A DNA stretch of 6,298 bases from positions 1 through 6,298 of the forward strand of contig CAZVPZ010000038.1 of NCBI GenBank assembly GCA_964629245.1, given 5' to 3'. Both the position numbers and the translations under genes were made by a program. Source of the stretch: CAZVPZ01 sp964629245. Lineage in GTDB: Archaea > Nanohalarchaeota > Nanosalinia > Nanosalinales > Nanosalinaceae. This document shows, piece after piece, positions 6,245 to 6,298 of this stretch; within the stretch, counting starts at the first letter, position 1; each line of letters opens with the position of its first letter. The notes beneath the pieces are model-generated. The model had not been told where the DNA came from, searched no databases, and was given only the letters and a program-made list of their open reading frames with translations.

Positions 6245-6298
6245 CTACTGTATGTCGATCTCAATACGGATTTTCTCCTGTGGGAGCGTTTCACCCGT
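6245..6298 (-). CDS. C-terminal end of an unidentified upstream gene (partial)
   Basis: Only the last 17 codons and a TAG stop fall inside the window; they read TGETLPQEKIRIEIDIQ. I chose this frame because it is acidic like the rest of the locus and ends in an alternating hydrophobic/charged strand (IRIEIDIQ). That resembles the end of the 288-aa pilin-like protein downstream (MRIEVLSW). One other frame is open here and would end in an ATGA overlap with the next gene, but it encodes a very basic peptide; the third frame has stops. Nine bases separate this stop from the next start, so it is probably in the same operon. The family cannot be recognised from so little. Another pilin-like protein is a guess from the strand similarity. 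Confidence 0.6.
   Translation of the reverse strand, partial: TGETLPQEKIRIEIDIQ

Noticed and set aside
6233..6298. Alternative minus-strand frame at the right edge ending in an ATGA overlap with the small pilin gene
   Set aside because: The overlap would be attractive in such a tight operon, but the peptide is strongly basic and Ser/Arg-rich, unlike every other product here. The acidic frame ending IRIEIDIQ is preferred, though 54 bases cannot prove it.
1..6298. tRNA or rRNA genes, CRISPR repeats, insertion sequences, inverted repeats, terminators
   Set aside because: I looked for cloverleaf-like stretches, spaced direct repeats, transposase motifs and T-rich stops after hairpins on both strands, and saw none. 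Coding sequence covers essentially the whole window.

Overview
The window looks archaeal, and everything supportable in it lies on the minus strand. Signs of archaea are prepilin-type (class III) N-termini such as MKGQ- and MNRKAQVNLEF-, an archaeal-style TadA/GspE secretion ATPase with TadC-like membrane partners, frequent AGG and ATA codons, and ribosome-binding sites of the GAGGTG type. The proteins are acidic: the visible ectodomain of the last gene has about 58 D/E against 13 K/R by hand count. That suggests a salt-adapted archaeon. The combination is what I would expect from a DPANN lineage (nanohaloarchaeal or similar), but the lineage is inference, not shown.

The genes must be read from high to low coordinates. 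In order they are: (1) the last 17 residues of an unidentified upstream gene (6298-6245); (2) a small pilin-like protein of 132 aa (6235-5837); (3) a TadA/PilB-type hexameric ATPase of 570 aa (5837-4125); (4) a first TadC/T2SSF membrane platform protein of 291 aa (4132-3257); (5) a second, divergent T2SSF protein of 341 aa with a large extra loop and a TTG start (3246-2221); (6) a pilin-like protein of 288 aa (2220-1354); (7) the N-terminal 453 residues of a large pilin-anchored surface protein that runs off the left edge (1360-2). Neighbouring genes overlap by 1-8 bases, abut exactly, or are separated by 9-10 bases. No terminator or promoter is visible between them, so this is one transcription unit, transcribed from outside the right edge.

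Together the genes would form a type IV pilus-like extrusion machine. The ATPase drives a two-protein membrane platform that inserts or extrudes three proteins with prepilin-like N-termini. The prepilin peptidase that would process them is not in the window. The most notable element is the last gene. A pilin-type anchor is fused to an acidic ectodomain with a possible Rossmann-like (GATase-like) segment, followed by a cysteine-containing, beta-rich and then glycine-rich region typical of adhesive surface proteins. It is plausibly the tip adhesin or cargo of the system, though that role is inferred.
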